A stretch of DNA of 64,000 bases from Halohasta litchfieldiae (GCF_002788215.1 NZ_CP024845.1:2542001-2606000); one strand, 5' to 3'. Positions 14,334 through 23,572 are shown, counted from the first letter of the stretch. Translations and numbers: made by a program. Notes: generated from the sequence alone by a model not told the origin.

Positions 14334-16115
14334 ATGGTTTGGACAATCGATATCGAGCGGATCGCCGGAATCCTCCACGGGAGTGCAACCATCCAACCAG
14401 GTTTGAATGCTGTACAGGCCGCAAACTGGCAGGGCAAATCGAGCTTCGTCGAGGCGGTCAAAACGGCCCTCGGGACCTCGACCGAGCTGACAGAAGGAGC
14501 GGACTCGGGTCACGTCGACCTGCAGACACCAGCCGGGGATACCACGGTGCGGCTCGTTCGCAACGGGTCGACTGTTAGCCGTGAGGGAACGCCGTATCTC
14601 GACGACGAATACGACGTTATCCGGGCTGAGCTGTTCGCCTGTCTGGACGAACACAACGAGATCAGGAGAGCCGTTCGACGGGGCGACAACCTCGAAGAAG
14701 TCCTCTTGGAGCCGTTGGACTTCCAGAACATCGACGAGCAGATCGCCGAGCTGAAACGCGAATGCGAGCGTGTCGAGTCCGAGCTTTCGCAGGCCACCGA
14801 GGCAAGCAAACGACTGCCGAGCGTCCAGGAGAAAGTCACGAGACTCAACAGAGAAATCGAGGAGCTACGTGAGCAGCGCGAGGCTATCGAGCCGGGCGAA
14901 GAGGGTGAGGACTCGACACAGCAACAGCTGAACCAAGCCCGGTCCGACAAGCGGCAAGCAGAAACCCGGGTCGACCAGCTCGAACAGAGCATCGAACGCA
15001 CACGAAACCGGCTCTCGGAACACCGTACGGAACTCGACGAACTCGATGTCCCGGATCACGAGAACGTCGACGAACAGCTCGAACGTGTCCGAGCGGAACT
15101 GGATGATGTCAAGCGGGACGCGGAGATCCTCCAATCGCTGTATTCTGCCACCGAGATGGTTCTCGACGAAAGCAGGCTTGACCTGATTACGGATGTCCAG
15201 CGCGACATCGCTGGCGACACGGTCACCTGTTGGACCTGTGGGAACGATACCACGCGAGAAGGCATCGAGTCACAACTTGACGCACTCGGAAACCAACTGA
15301 CAGAACACAGAGCAGCGGCCGAACAGCACCGCGACAGGGCCGAAGAACTCGAAGCCCGCCGTGAACAGCAAAAGCAGATACAGCACCGCGAGGAAGAACT
15401 CAAAGCCGACATACTCGAACTCGAAGAGCAACTCGCCGACAGACAACAGAGTCTGGCGGACACACAGGAGCGACTGGACGCCGCGAGCACACGCGCCGAC
15501 GAACTGGCCGAGACGGTCGACGAGACGATGTCGGAGCGCTCCGACATCGAGAGCGAAATCAAGTATCGCGAGGCCGAACTTGACGATGCGACGGCCGAAC
15601 TCGACGAACTCGACGCGAGAGCCGACAAAATCGACAGACTCGAGACGGAACTGGAGTCGATGCGAACCGAAATCGAGGATCTCAGAAGCCGGAAAGATCG
15701 AGTCAAACGCGAGGCGCGGACCGCCTTCGATCAGGCAATTGACGATATCGTCTCTCGGTTCGAAACGGGGTTCGAGTCTGCCCGGCTCACCGCCGATTTC
15801 GACATTGTCGTCGCCCGCGATGGGCGCGAAGCCAGTCTTACGGCGCTCAGCGAGGGCGAACTGGAACTCATCGGGTTCGTAGCGGCGCTGGCTGGCTGGC
15901 AGGCGTTCGACGTGGGAGAGTCCGTCCCGCTGATAGTCGTCGACAGCGTTGGTGGCCTTGACGATGAGAATCTGCATACGCTCGTCGAGTATCTCCGGGA
16001 TCGGACAGAGTACCTCGTCTTCACTGCCTATCCGGAGTACACTGATTTCGACGGTCATCGAATCGATCCCACTGTTTGGACCGTCGCAAACGAAGGAACG
16101 ATCAAAACCAACTAG
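14334..16115 (+). CDS. Archaea-specific SMC-related ATPase (Sph/Rad50-like) with zinc hook, copy 1
   Basis: A 593-residue SMC/Rad50-type protein: N-terminal nucleotide-binding half with a Walker A variant ANWQGKSSF (K35, S36), two long coiled-coil arms, a CWTCG zinc hook at C299/C302 in the exact middle, and a C-terminal half with the ABC signature LSEGELELIGF (from L505) and Walker B PLIVVDSVGGLDD (D537). In the Walker B the usual Glu after Asp is Ser. The coiled coils are short compared with true SMC or Rad50. The hook would join two molecules through zinc. It is coupled to the RdfA-like gene (two-base gap). Such pairs are linked to cell shape in Haloferax; a DNA-tethering role is inferred from architecture. 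Confidence 0.88.
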   Translation: MVWTIDIERIAGILHGSATIQPGLNAVQAANWQGKSSFVEAVKTALGTSTELTEGADSGHVDLQTPAGDTTVRLVRNGSTVSREGTPYLDDEYDVIRAELFACLDEHNEIRRAVRRGDNLEEVLLEPLDFQNIDEQIAELKRECERVESELSQATEASKRLPSVQEKVTRLNREIEELREQREAIEPGEEGEDSTQQQLNQARSDKRQAETRVDQLEQSIERTRNRLSEHRTELDELDVPDHENVDEQLERVRAELDDVKRDAEILQSLYSATEMVLDESRLDLITDVQRDIAGDTVTCWTCGNDTTREGIESQLDALGNQLTEHRAAAEQHRDRAEELEARREQQKQIQHREEELKADILELEEQLADRQQSLADTQERLDAASTRADELAETVDETMSERSDIESEIKYREAELDDATAELDELDARADKIDRLETELESMRTEIEDLRSRKDRVKREARTAFDQAIDDIVSRFETGFESARLTADFDIVVARDGREASLTALSEGELELIGFVAALAGWQAFDVGESVPLIVVDSVGGLDDENLHTLVEYLRDRTEYLVFTAYPEYTDFDGHRIDPTVWTVANEGTIKTN

Positions 16116-16322
16116 CACTTCCTGCCATGGGGGGGTCGGATGGGCCAGTATAAACAACGTTCAGTTCACCGGTGGCACTCGGCCGCCATAGTATGAGTTC
16201 GTTTGTCCGGTTCTATTCGATAAAACGCGACATCTGTAACAAGTAATCGAATTACTGTGGACGTATGGGGCAATATTTATGTGATAGTAGGAAGGAGAAG
16301 TATTCAACCGGAGATCGCAAGT

Positions 16323-17372
16323 ATGGTTGCCAGTAACAGTTTCAAAGAGCTTTCAGAGGTACTCGCGCGTTTAGAATCATCAGGGACCACAGTCCAGCAT
16401 GCCGAAATGGACCAGGACCTGTTGAACACAGACGGCGAAGTCACAGCCGAATTAGCCGTCACTGTGCCAATTTTGACGGACGAAGAGATGGGAGAGGTCG
16501 TCTCAATAAATGCCAAGGACGCCACCATCGAAGACGGAGACGTCGCAGTCGACCTGACAGTCACGGTGTCGGCCGATGGATCGAAACACACGGAAAATGC
16601 TGGCACACCGCGTGAAACCCTCGCTACCACAAGTAGTCAATCCAACGTGGAGACAGTCCCCGCATATAAAAACCCGGATGCACTGCAGGCGGTCTACGAG
16701 CAGTACAGTTCCTTCCCGAAAATGACGGAGGCACTCGGGGTCGACGTTACCTCGGAGACCGTCCGTCGACACATGATCGAGTATGATATCCATGATCCGG
16801 ATGATACCAGACCGAAGTCGTACATCGATGCTAGGGCACCCAAAGAAACGGATGACGACACGGACACTGGTAGCTCTTCTACACCTGCCACAGCCAGTAC
16901 CGAAACCGAGCCACCAGCAGATACGGACCCTGAAACCAGTGTATTGACGACGGATGAACAGACTAACACGTCCTCAGGAGTCGATGATGACGTCGCAACC
17001 CAAGAGGCAACGAGTGCAGTTACTGACGGCGGAAACATAACAGTAGACAGTCTTAACAAGCAGTCACCATTCGCTACCGCGCAGGTACGAGACGTGGTAA
17101 CCGAATCATCTACACAGCAGTGTGGCGACCCGACTATGAGGAGCGATATCGATCTTCCCGAGACGCTCACTGTCGCCGAACTCGCAGACGCGATCAACCA
17201 GTCACAGACAGTCCACGGGGTAACCCAACACATCGGCATGAACCGGAGTGCTGCTAAACAGTTCCTCCAAGAGTTCGGTCTCATCGACTTCGTCTCTCAT
17301 CGCCTCGCTGCTGATCAAATTACCGTCTCACCGAACGAGGTTGTCAGACGAATTAACGCCGCTGGCCAGTGA
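16323..17372 (+). CDS. Uncharacterised HTH-like protein next to the SMC-related gene
   Basis: A 349-residue protein not assigned to a named family. Start ATG 16323 is preferred over an in-frame ATG at 16257 because the latter adds a weak, hydrophobic, non-acidic tail. Residues about 1-110 are beta-rich and acidic. Around residue 120 comes NPDALQAVYEQYSSFPKMTE followed by ALGVDVTSETVRRHMIEY, which looks like a helix-turn-helix. A long Thr/Asp/Glu-rich linker follows. The C-terminal about 80 residues hold a second possible HTH (TVAELADAINQSQTVHGVTQ, then HIGMNRSAAKQFLQEFGL). Two DNA-binding-like ends on a flexible linker beside an SMC-like ATPase suggest a DNA-loading or regulatory partner; that is inference. 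Confidence 0.7.
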   Translation: MVASNSFKELSEVLARLESSGTTVQHAEMDQDLLNTDGEVTAELAVTVPILTDEEMGEVVSINAKDATIEDGDVAVDLTVTVSADGSKHTENAGTPRETLATTSSQSNVETVPAYKNPDALQAVYEQYSSFPKMTEALGVDVTSETVRRHMIEYDIHDPDDTRPKSYIDARAPKETDDDTDTGSSSTPATASTETEPPADTDPETSVLTTDEQTNTSSGVDDDVATQEATSAVTDGGNITVDSLNKQSPFATAQVRDVVTESSTQQCGDPTMRSDIDLPETLTVAELADAINQSQTVHGVTQHIGMNRSAAKQFLQEFGLIDFVSHRLAADQITVSPNEVVRRINAAGQ

Positions 17373-17466
17373 AAAGAGCATATTGCCGCCCAAATACTCG
17401 ATATAACCCACCCAGACAGTCGAGTGTGGGAAAGAGGTATCAGTAATACGGACGATAATCAGTACA

Positions 17467-18270
17467 ATGGCAACAATTCGGATTCGTGAATGGACAAAAA
17501 AGCAAATCGAACGGATTAGGGAAACCGAATCACATTCCTCCAACGATTCCGTTATTAAGTCGTTGCTGAAAGATCGCGAACTCGCCAAGTTCGCAGGCGA
17601 GCGCGTCGAAACAACCGACAGAGCGTCCGTAACAGAGACCGCCCCACCGCTTGACAAGCCTTTCGACGATCTAACTGTTATCGATGAACTGTCAGCCCCC
17701 GATAATGGAGTCGTGTTTCTCTGGTGTCCGAACTGTGCGACTGAAATAGCCCATCTGACTGTTGAGGGTCAGATGAGCGTTTCCGCGTTCGAAATGGAGT
17801 GCCGACATTGTCTCACCAATCTCGACCATCATGCAATCGTTGCTATCGAAATCGGCTACCCGATCGAGCAGAAGCTCACTGAAGACGATCTCGAAGCGGA
17901 TCTCAGAGCGTGTGTCATCGACTACTGGGATCGAATCCTCAGACAACAGACAGAGAGTGCCACAGACGAGGCAGCAGGTATCGAACGACTTGTCTGGCAA
18001 CTCGGCGAGTACGCACGGGAGTTCGCTTGGGAGTGGCCGGAAGACGTTCCCGTGGTCGGATTTGAGGGTGGGAACACCTACCGGAACTCGACCACCGACG
18101 AATGGATCGAAGTCATCGAACAAGTCACCGAAAACAGGAACTCCCTCGATTCGTTCGAGGTCAAGCGGTACACCGCTGATAGCGACCCCTCCGATGTCGA
18201 CACAGAAATCATGGACAGCAGTACCATCGTCGACCTCATTGCGACGCGAAGCCTGCTACTGGAGAGCTAG
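17467..18270 (+). CDS. Uncharacterised Zn-ribbon protein with N-terminal RHH-like segment
   Basis: A 267-residue protein, family unknown. The first 45 residues (TIRIREWTKKQIERIRETE, then SNDSVIKSLLKD) have the strand-helix-helix pattern of ribbon-helix-helix DNA binders. In the middle a zinc ribbon is formed by WCPNC and, about 26 residues later, ECRHC. The rest is acidic and helical with several Trp residues. It is the fourth gene on the + strand after rdfA and the SMC-related gene, 94 bases after the HTH-like gene, and has its own AT-rich upstream sequence. The combination of RHH-like and Zn ribbon points to nucleic-acid binding. Confidence 0.68.
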   Translation: MATIRIREWTKKQIERIRETESHSSNDSVIKSLLKDRELAKFAGERVETTDRASVTETAPPLDKPFDDLTVIDELSAPDNGVVFLWCPNCATEIAHLTVEGQMSVSAFEMECRHCLTNLDHHAIVAIEIGYPIEQKLTEDDLEADLRACVIDYWDRILRQQTESATDEAAGIERLVWQLGEYAREFAWEWPEDVPVVGFEGGNTYRNSTTDEWIEVIEQVTENRNSLDSFEVKRYTADSDPSDVDTEIMDSSTIVDLIATRSLLLES

Positions 18271-18342
18271 CCGACATCGGCAATCGAGCACCAACACAAC
18301 AACTGAGAGATGTGGGTTACAGCGTCAACAGATGATCGAAAT

Positions 18343-18438
18343 CGTCGCAGCGTCGACGTACCGTCGGGAGAGTCAATATCGACATATTAGGAGGACAGTC
18401 GCAGTGTCGACATATCATCGGGAGAGTCGACGTCGACA
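18343..18438. repeat. Imperfect direct duplication at the 3' end of the MobA-like gene
   Basis: A segment of about 42 bases beginning gtcgcag(c/t)gtcgac occurs at about 18343-18384 and again at 18397-18438, 54 bases apart. The second copy encodes the C-terminus of the MobA-like protein (VDVDSPDDMSTLR). The first would encode VDIDSPDGTSTLR beyond the stop. It looks like a tail duplication or a leftover of an older C-terminus. Confidence 0.7.
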
Positions 18439-19049
18439 AGCACGCCACGGTCGCCGGTTTCGACGAGCACGGCTCTGTCGTCGTCGAGTAAGATCTCACG
18501 ACCACCGGTGTCACCAGTTGCATCCGCTAACGCCTCGAAATGGCGACGACCGAACAACACCGGGTTCCCGCGAGCCCCGTTGCAGGCGGCTGCCAAGGCC
18601 TCACTAACGCCAGTACGATATGCAGCGACGAGTAGGTCGAAGCTCTCGGCCTCAACGGTCGGCATATCCCCGAGTGCGAAAACAACAGCATCAGCTCCGT
18701 GATTCCGAGCTGCCGTGATGCCCCGACGCACCGAGGTGGACTGTCCGGACGCGTACCGGTCGTTGTGCACAATGGTAACCTCGAAATCACTGACGGCCCT
18801 TCGTACACGTCCGGCGTCGTCGCCGACGACCACCACGACCTTATCTACGGTCGACCGTAACAGCGTGTCGACCACGTGAGACACGAGCGGCGCGTCCGCC
18901 CACTCGGCGAGCAGTTTGTTTGTCGCTCCGAATCGGGAGCTAGTGCCAGCTGCAAGGACGACACCGACAACTGTCGACTGGCCGCCAGCCACGCCGCCGT
19001 CGAGCTCCTCGAACGGCGGTTCGACGACTGGGAACTCCTTGACCGCCAT
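18387..19049 (-). CDS. MobA-like molybdenum cofactor nucleotidyltransferase
   Basis: A 220-residue NTP-transferase domain protein (MobA/MocA type) that attaches a nucleotide to molybdopterin for hydroxylases of the xanthine oxidase family. Seen: the nucleotide-binding GVVLAAGTSSRFGATNKLL, VVVVVGDDAGRVRR, DAVVFALGDMPTV with the metal-binding Asp, and NGARGNPVLFGRRHF. The ATG at 19049 is chosen over one at 19136, which would add a Cys/Trp-rich tail unlike the family. It is divergent from the FAD-subunit gene 206 bases away. The context makes a MCD-forming (cytidylyl) activity likely. Confidence 0.85.
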   Translation of the reverse strand: MAVKEFPVVEPPFEELDGGVAGGQSTVVGVVLAAGTSSRFGATNKLLAEWADAPLVSHVVDTLLRSTVDKVVVVVGDDAGRVRRAVSDFEVTIVHNDRYASGQSTSVRRGITAARNHGADAVVFALGDMPTVEAESFDLLVAAYRTGVSEALAAACNGARGNPVLFGRRHFEALADATGDTGGREILLDDDRAVLVETGDRGVLVDVDSPDDMSTLRLSS

Positions 19050-19240
19050 TGCAGAGTTCTCTGGTAACACAAAATAATAAGCAATCGGGTCGCAGACGTG
19101 GCAAATATACCACATAGCCACGTTGAACCGTGACACACACCGTTGCTAATGTGGCTGGCGACGTTTTAAAATCGGTTGATCTCGACCGTGTTAATATGTT
19201 ATTAATAGACGAGCGGCTTCGGGGTAGGCTCACTGCAAAC

Positions 19241-19254
19241 GGAGGTCGTGTGTG
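19241..19254 (+). promoter_or_regulatory. Shine-Dalgarno that fixes the FAD-subunit start
   Basis: A perfect ggaggt at 19241-19246 lies eight bases before the ATG at 19255 and five before an in-frame GTG at 19252. The spacing favours the ATG. Most other genes in the window lack such a site. Confidence 0.6.
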
Positions 19255-20139
19255 ATGGACGCCGACGCGTTTGAGTACCGAGAGGCCGAAACCATTGCAG
19301 ACGCCATAGCTCTGTTGGAGGAGCATCCTGATGCAGAGGTGCTGGCCGGGGGCCATACGCTACTGCCGAACATGGAAATTGGCTTGATCGGCCCGGATAC
19401 AGTCGTCGACATTGGCGGCATCGATGCTATGCAGGGTATCGATCGCGATGGCGATGTAATGAACATCGGTGCGTTGACGACCTACAGCAAGATCATCGAC
19501 ACGGACGAACTCTGGGACGGCGCAACCGTGCTGACGGAGGCAATCCGCGAAATCGGCGACACCCAGATTCGGAACCGGGCGACTGTTGGGGGAAACCTCG
19601 TCCGTCCGGAACCGACATCGGACCTCTCGGCCGCAATCATCGCTAGCGACGCAACGCTCATCGCAACGAGTCGCCGCGGCGAGCGCCGGATCGACGCCGA
19701 CGAGTTCTTTCTCCCGAAGCGTACGACAGCCCTCGAAGAGGACGAACTGCTCACTCGAATCGAAATTCCACTCGTGGGCGGGGCCGCCAGCGGTGCCTAC
19801 AGCAAAACCCAAAGCCCGTCTGCGAGGTACACATTGCTGGGTGTTGCGGCCCGTATGTCGGTCGACGACGGGTTGGTGTCGACGGCCCGCGTGGCTGCCA
19901 ACGGGGTGATGAATCACGGCATTCGCCTCGGCGGGGTCGAAGACGCTCTCACAGGGAATCCACTTGATACCGAAACAATAGCGGCCGCAACGACACAGGC
20001 AACAGCTGGCATCGACGAGTCACAGATGATAGACGACAGCCAAGCGTCGGCGACGTTCCGTATGCAACTTCTTGAGGTGTATACACAACAGGCACTCGAA
20101 CGGACGGCCGAGCGTACCGGGCTCACCATTCCGGCATGA
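19255..20139 (+). CDS. Xanthine/CO dehydrogenase-type FAD-binding (medium) subunit
   Basis: A 294-residue CoxM/XdhB-type FAD subunit. The FAD-binding motifs are AGGHTLLPNMEIGLI near residue 30 (AGG-HS/T-L type) and TVGGNLV near residue 110 (NRATVGGNLVRPEPTSD). The C-terminal CO_deh_flav_C domain is seen in SARYTLLGVAARM and the final MQLLEVYTQQALER. It supplies the third subunit missing from the minus-strand xdh operon at 7.5-10.5 kb. It is followed by the XdhC-like gene 98 bases downstream. Confidence 0.92.
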   Translation: MDADAFEYREAETIADAIALLEEHPDAEVLAGGHTLLPNMEIGLIGPDTVVDIGGIDAMQGIDRDGDVMNIGALTTYSKIIDTDELWDGATVLTEAIREIGDTQIRNRATVGGNLVRPEPTSDLSAAIIASDATLIATSRRGERRIDADEFFLPKRTTALEEDELLTRIEIPLVGGAASGAYSKTQSPSARYTLLGVAARMSVDDGLVSTARVAANGVMNHGIRLGGVEDALTGNPLDTETIAAATTQATAGIDESQMIDDSQASATFRMQLLEVYTQQALERTAERTGLTIPA

Positions 20140-20237
20140 TACCGCACGTATTCACCCACCGAAGGATTGCTATGGCACAGTCGACACGGAGACCAACGGA
20201 TGATCACTGTTAGACAGTCGACACCGAGGACTGACGA

Positions 20238-21404
20238 ATGACAACTGGAGACTGGAGCGCCCCCGAAACGGAAGTGTTGGATGCCATCGTCTCGGGTATC
20301 ACTAATCAGCAAGCCGTCCTCGCAACGGTCGTTGCCGTTGAGGGGAGTGCCTACCGGCGTCCGGGTGCGAAGATGGTCATTGCCGACGACACCGGCATTG
20401 GTGCGGTCACCGCTGGCTGTCTGGAAGACGAGGTGCTCGCACTCACTGAGCAAGTGCTGGCCGACGGAGCACATATCGAGCGGTTCGATCTTACCGGTAC
20501 CAACGATGTCTGGGGCCTCGGTGTTGGTTGCAATGGTGTGGTCGACATCCTGCTCGAACCACTAACTGTAGAGTACCGACCGGTCGCCCACGCACACGAA
20601 GTTGCCGAAGACATAGCCGTTCTCACTGTGCTCGACGGGGAGCGGTCGGATGTCGAACAGGGCGACCATGCCTTCGCTCATCCGACCGGAGCAGCCGATT
20701 ACCGAGGGCTCTCGTTCGAAACACCGACAACTGACTGGCCCGACGAGCTGATCTCAACACTGACCAAGCCGACCGCTGAAATGCTGGCAGCCGATGCCTC
20801 TGACAGTATTACCGTTAACTGGGAAGGCAAGACAGCCGAGATTTTCGTCGACAGCATACACGCGCCGCCCGAACTGGTCGTCTTCGGGAGCGGACACGAC
20901 GTTGTCCCGGTCGTGGAACTGGCAAAACAGGTCGGCTTCAGTGTCACTGTCGTCACGTTCCGGGGAGCGGCCGACAACAAGCGGTTCTCCGCAGCTGATC
21001 GTGTCATCACGACATCTCCCGCGGAGCTTCACGAGAGCCTTGCGTTCGATACCAACACCTACGCCGTCGTGATGTCACACAACTTCGTCGACGATCGGCT
21101 CACCCTAGAGGAGTTGCTTGCGACGCCTGTCGAGTACGTCGGGATGGTGGGCTCACGAGAACGGTTCAGAGAGATGCAGGACGCGTTCGCTGCGGAGGGG
21201 CATCGGTTCAGCGCCTCCGAACGGGATCGCATCTATACCCCGGCTGGCCTTGATCTCGGCGGCGGAACTCCGTTCCACATCGCTCAGAGCATCGTTACAG
21301 AGATAACAGCTATCCACCATGGCCGTGATCCACAACACCTCACAGACCAGACTGGACCGATCCACGCACGGTCGACGGTCACACAGTCGGTCGACGATGA
21401 CTGA
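20238..21404 (+). CDS. XdhC/CoxI-family maturation protein
   Basis: A 388-residue XdhC-family protein, which binds molybdenum cofactor, helps its sulfuration and inserts it into xanthine-dehydrogenase-type enzymes. Seen: the N-terminal XdhC_CoxI domain with VAVEGSAYRRPGAKMVI, GAVTAGCLEDEVLAL, and the Rossmann-like C-terminal domain with LVVFGSGHDVVPVVELAK, VVMSHNFVDDRLTLEELL, YVGMVGSRERF and IYTPAGLDLGGGTP. Location with the MobA-like and FAD-subunit genes supports a role in maturing the hydroxylase encoded at 7.5-10.5 kb. Confidence 0.92.
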   Translation: MTTGDWSAPETEVLDAIVSGITNQQAVLATVVAVEGSAYRRPGAKMVIADDTGIGAVTAGCLEDEVLALTEQVLADGAHIERFDLTGTNDVWGLGVGCNGVVDILLEPLTVEYRPVAHAHEVAEDIAVLTVLDGERSDVEQGDHAFAHPTGAADYRGLSFETPTTDWPDELISTLTKPTAEMLAADASDSITVNWEGKTAEIFVDSIHAPPELVVFGSGHDVVPVVELAKQVGFSVTVVTFRGAADNKRFSAADRVITTSPAELHESLAFDTNTYAVVMSHNFVDDRLTLEELLATPVEYVGMVGSRERFREMQDAFAAEGHRFSASERDRIYTPAGLDLGGGTPFHIAQSIVTEITAIHHGRDPQHLTDQTGPIHARSTVTQSVDDD

Positions 21405-21524
21405 GACCGCGTGATCAGTCGCCGATCTCATATCGAAACGGTCTGAACGAGTGGGCAAGCAAGCGTTCTCTCCTCACCAAGTGGTCTCGGTATATATTTA
21501 TTCGAGACAGTTCCTCACTATCCT

Positions 21525-22244
21525 ATGCAGATTGCACGATTGCGCACACCGGATGGCGTACTCACAGGTCGCTATGAGGACGGCGTTGTCACGACCTCCG
21601 ATGGAGAAGCAGTCGTTGGCGATGATGGCCACCTCACGCACCCGTGTTCGCCCTCAGCGGTATACTGCATCGGACGGAACTACGCCGAGACGCTCTCTCA
21701 GATGGAGTATGATCGCCCCGACGAACCGGATTTCTTCATCAAACCACCGACTGCGCTTACGGGCCCCGACCAGCCGATTCACTACCCCGACTGGACCGAG
21801 GAGTTGACATACGCTGGCGAACTCGCGGCGGTTATCGACCAACAGTGTCACAGAATCGACCCGGAGGACGTTCCATCGGTTGTGCGTGGGTATACAATTT
21901 TGAACGATGTCGACGCCCTCGATCAACCAGGACGGACGGCACGGAAAGCCTTCGATACGTCGGGCCCACTGGGACCGTGGATCGAGACCGATATCGATCC
22001 GTACAATATCGAGATGGAAACCACCATCAACGGAGAGCAACGTCAGTCAGCGACTACTGACCAGATGTTGTTCGACCCGTATGAGATCATCTCGTTCCTT
22101 TCAGGGCGGGTCACCTTCCAGCCGGGCGACGTAGTCGCTTTCGGTAGCCCTGCGAACCCAGGAACGATCGCGCCCGGCGACACCATCGAAATCACGTACG
22201 ATGGGATCGGAACGCTTTGCAACACGGTTTCGTCGTCCCGCTGA
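21525..22244 (+). CDS. Fumarylacetoacetate hydrolase family protein
   Basis: A 239-residue FAH-fold enzyme. Members hydrolyse C-C bonds of 3-keto acids, decarboxylate or tautomerise oxaloacetate-like acids, or act on ring-cleavage products. Motifs: VYCIGRNYAETLSQME, PDFFIKPPTAL, ELAAVIDQQC with the metal-binding Glu, GYTILNDVDALDQPGR, GPLGPWIETD, and the C-terminal GDVVAFGSPANPGTIAPGD. A good TATA-like box (tatatattta) lies upstream at about 21490. It may act on the final product of the nearby oxygenase pathway; substrate unknown. Confidence 0.9.
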   Translation: MQIARLRTPDGVLTGRYEDGVVTTSDGEAVVGDDGHLTHPCSPSAVYCIGRNYAETLSQMEYDRPDEPDFFIKPPTALTGPDQPIHYPDWTEELTYAGELAAVIDQQCHRIDPEDVPSVVRGYTILNDVDALDQPGRTARKAFDTSGPLGPWIETDIDPYNIEMETTINGEQRQSATTDQMLFDPYEIISFLSGRVTFQPGDVVAFGSPANPGTIAPGDTIEITYDGIGTLCNTVSSSR

Positions 22245-22259
22245 AACCGTGTGGTCTTG

Positions 22260-23177
22260 TTAGGTATGAGTCGTGATCGCCTTCGAGACGATGTCCGCAC
22301 AGCGGTCCCAGTAGTTCGGTGTGTGACCCGCATTGTGTGGGGTGATCTGGCAGTTCTGCAACTCCCACAATGGACTCTCAGACGGTAGTGGCTCGGGGTC
22401 AGTCACATCAAGCGCAGCCCCACGTAGCTTGTTGGTTTGCAGCGCGTCGACGAGTGCGTCCGTGTCGATGACTTCGCCACGGGCGATGTTGGTCACTGTC
22501 GCGTCGGTTGGTAACAACAGGAGTGCCTCCTCGTCAATCAATCCCTCAGTTATCTCGGTAAGTGGGCACGCTAAGACGAGATGATCCGTTTGGACGAGCG
22601 CATCGTCGAGATCTGCCTCATCGAAGCCGATTATTTCATCGGCCGGTCCGCCCTTTGAAGGCGTATATCGGACCCCAATGGTAGACACACCGAACGCATT
22701 GAGTCGGTCGACGATCGTTCGGCCGATCGGCCCGAGACCAATGACCGTTGCTGTCGACCCTTTGAGTTCACCTGCTTGGTAGTGGTTCCACTCTGCCTGC
22801 TGTTTCTGTCGCCATGCTTTGTCCAGTTGGCGTACGAACGTGAGAATGTAGCCTAAAACCTGTTCAGCGATGTTCGGGCCGTGAACACCGGAGGCGTTTT
22901 GAACCGCAACATCGTGCGCTTTGAGCGCATCAAGCGGGAGGTGGCCAGTCCCGGCAAAGGTACAGACGAACAGCGACAACGTCTCGGATTTCTCAACGAG
23001 TGCTTGATCGATCGTATATCCGGTTGCAATCGTTGCTTCTTGTAGGAGTTTCATCTTTTGTGCAGATGTTTTTGCAAGCTGCACCTCATACTCGGGAAGT
23101 TGTGCCTGCAATGTGTCGGCGTAGTCTGCAGCTGATAACCCGTGAATTTTGTGGTCTAAGACGACAATATCGGTCAT
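22260..23177 (-). CDS. D-isomer-specific 2-hydroxyacid dehydrogenase
   Basis: A 305-residue NAD(P)-dependent D-2-hydroxyacid dehydrogenase. The nucleotide-binding loop is TVIGLGPIGRTIVDRL. Catalytic residues are seen in NIARGEVIDTDAL (Arg), DVTDPEPLPSESPLW (Glu) and ITPHNAGHTP (His). The C-terminus is AT-richer than the gene next door. It is convergent with the FAH-family gene, 15 bases apart. It probably reduces a 2-keto acid or oxidises a D-hydroxy acid from a catabolic pathway. Confidence 0.9.
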   Translation of the reverse strand: MTDIVVLDHKIHGLSAADYADTLQAQLPEYEVQLAKTSAQKMKLLQEATIATGYTIDQALVEKSETLSLFVCTFAGTGHLPLDALKAHDVAVQNASGVHGPNIAEQVLGYILTFVRQLDKAWRQKQQAEWNHYQAGELKGSTATVIGLGPIGRTIVDRLNAFGVSTIGVRYTPSKGGPADEIIGFDEADLDDALVQTDHLVLACPLTEITEGLIDEEALLLLPTDATVTNIARGEVIDTDALVDALQTNKLRGAALDVTDPEPLPSESPLWELQNCQITPHNAGHTPNYWDRCADIVSKAITTHT

Positions 23178-23572
23178 CGTGTTAGCTCTATTGTGAAGAG
23201 ATCGGTTGCTGTTAGCAGTACATCGGCTGGGGAAGTTGTCGACCGAAAACGGATTTGATTTGTAATCATTAGTTTCGTAGTTATTGAGTTTATTTTATTG
23301 TTTTTTACTATAGAGACATTTTATTAGTCACATCAAGATGTGACAAATATTTAGTTATTGTTATATAACTTTATTGCCTCTATGCTACAGGCTAAAACTA
23401 GTTTGTTCAGGTATTTTGTGGTGACCCTGAGTTATTTGTGAATTATCTGTTTTCTATTTCTGCATATTCACAACAGTAGTATAAAATTATCCTGTGCCAA
23501 TGTGTCGATGTTAATTATTTTTTACAATGTGGCTCCGAAAGTATAAGTTTAAGTCTGTAATAAAACCATATA
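23178..23572. other. AT-rich intergenic region
   Basis: About 395 bases, markedly AT-rich compared with the rest of the window, particularly 23260-23560, with runs such as ttattttattgtttttt. No gene is visible. It probably holds promoters for the leftward dehydrogenase and, at its right end (gtataagttt at 23541), for the microprotein gene. Confidence 0.55.
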
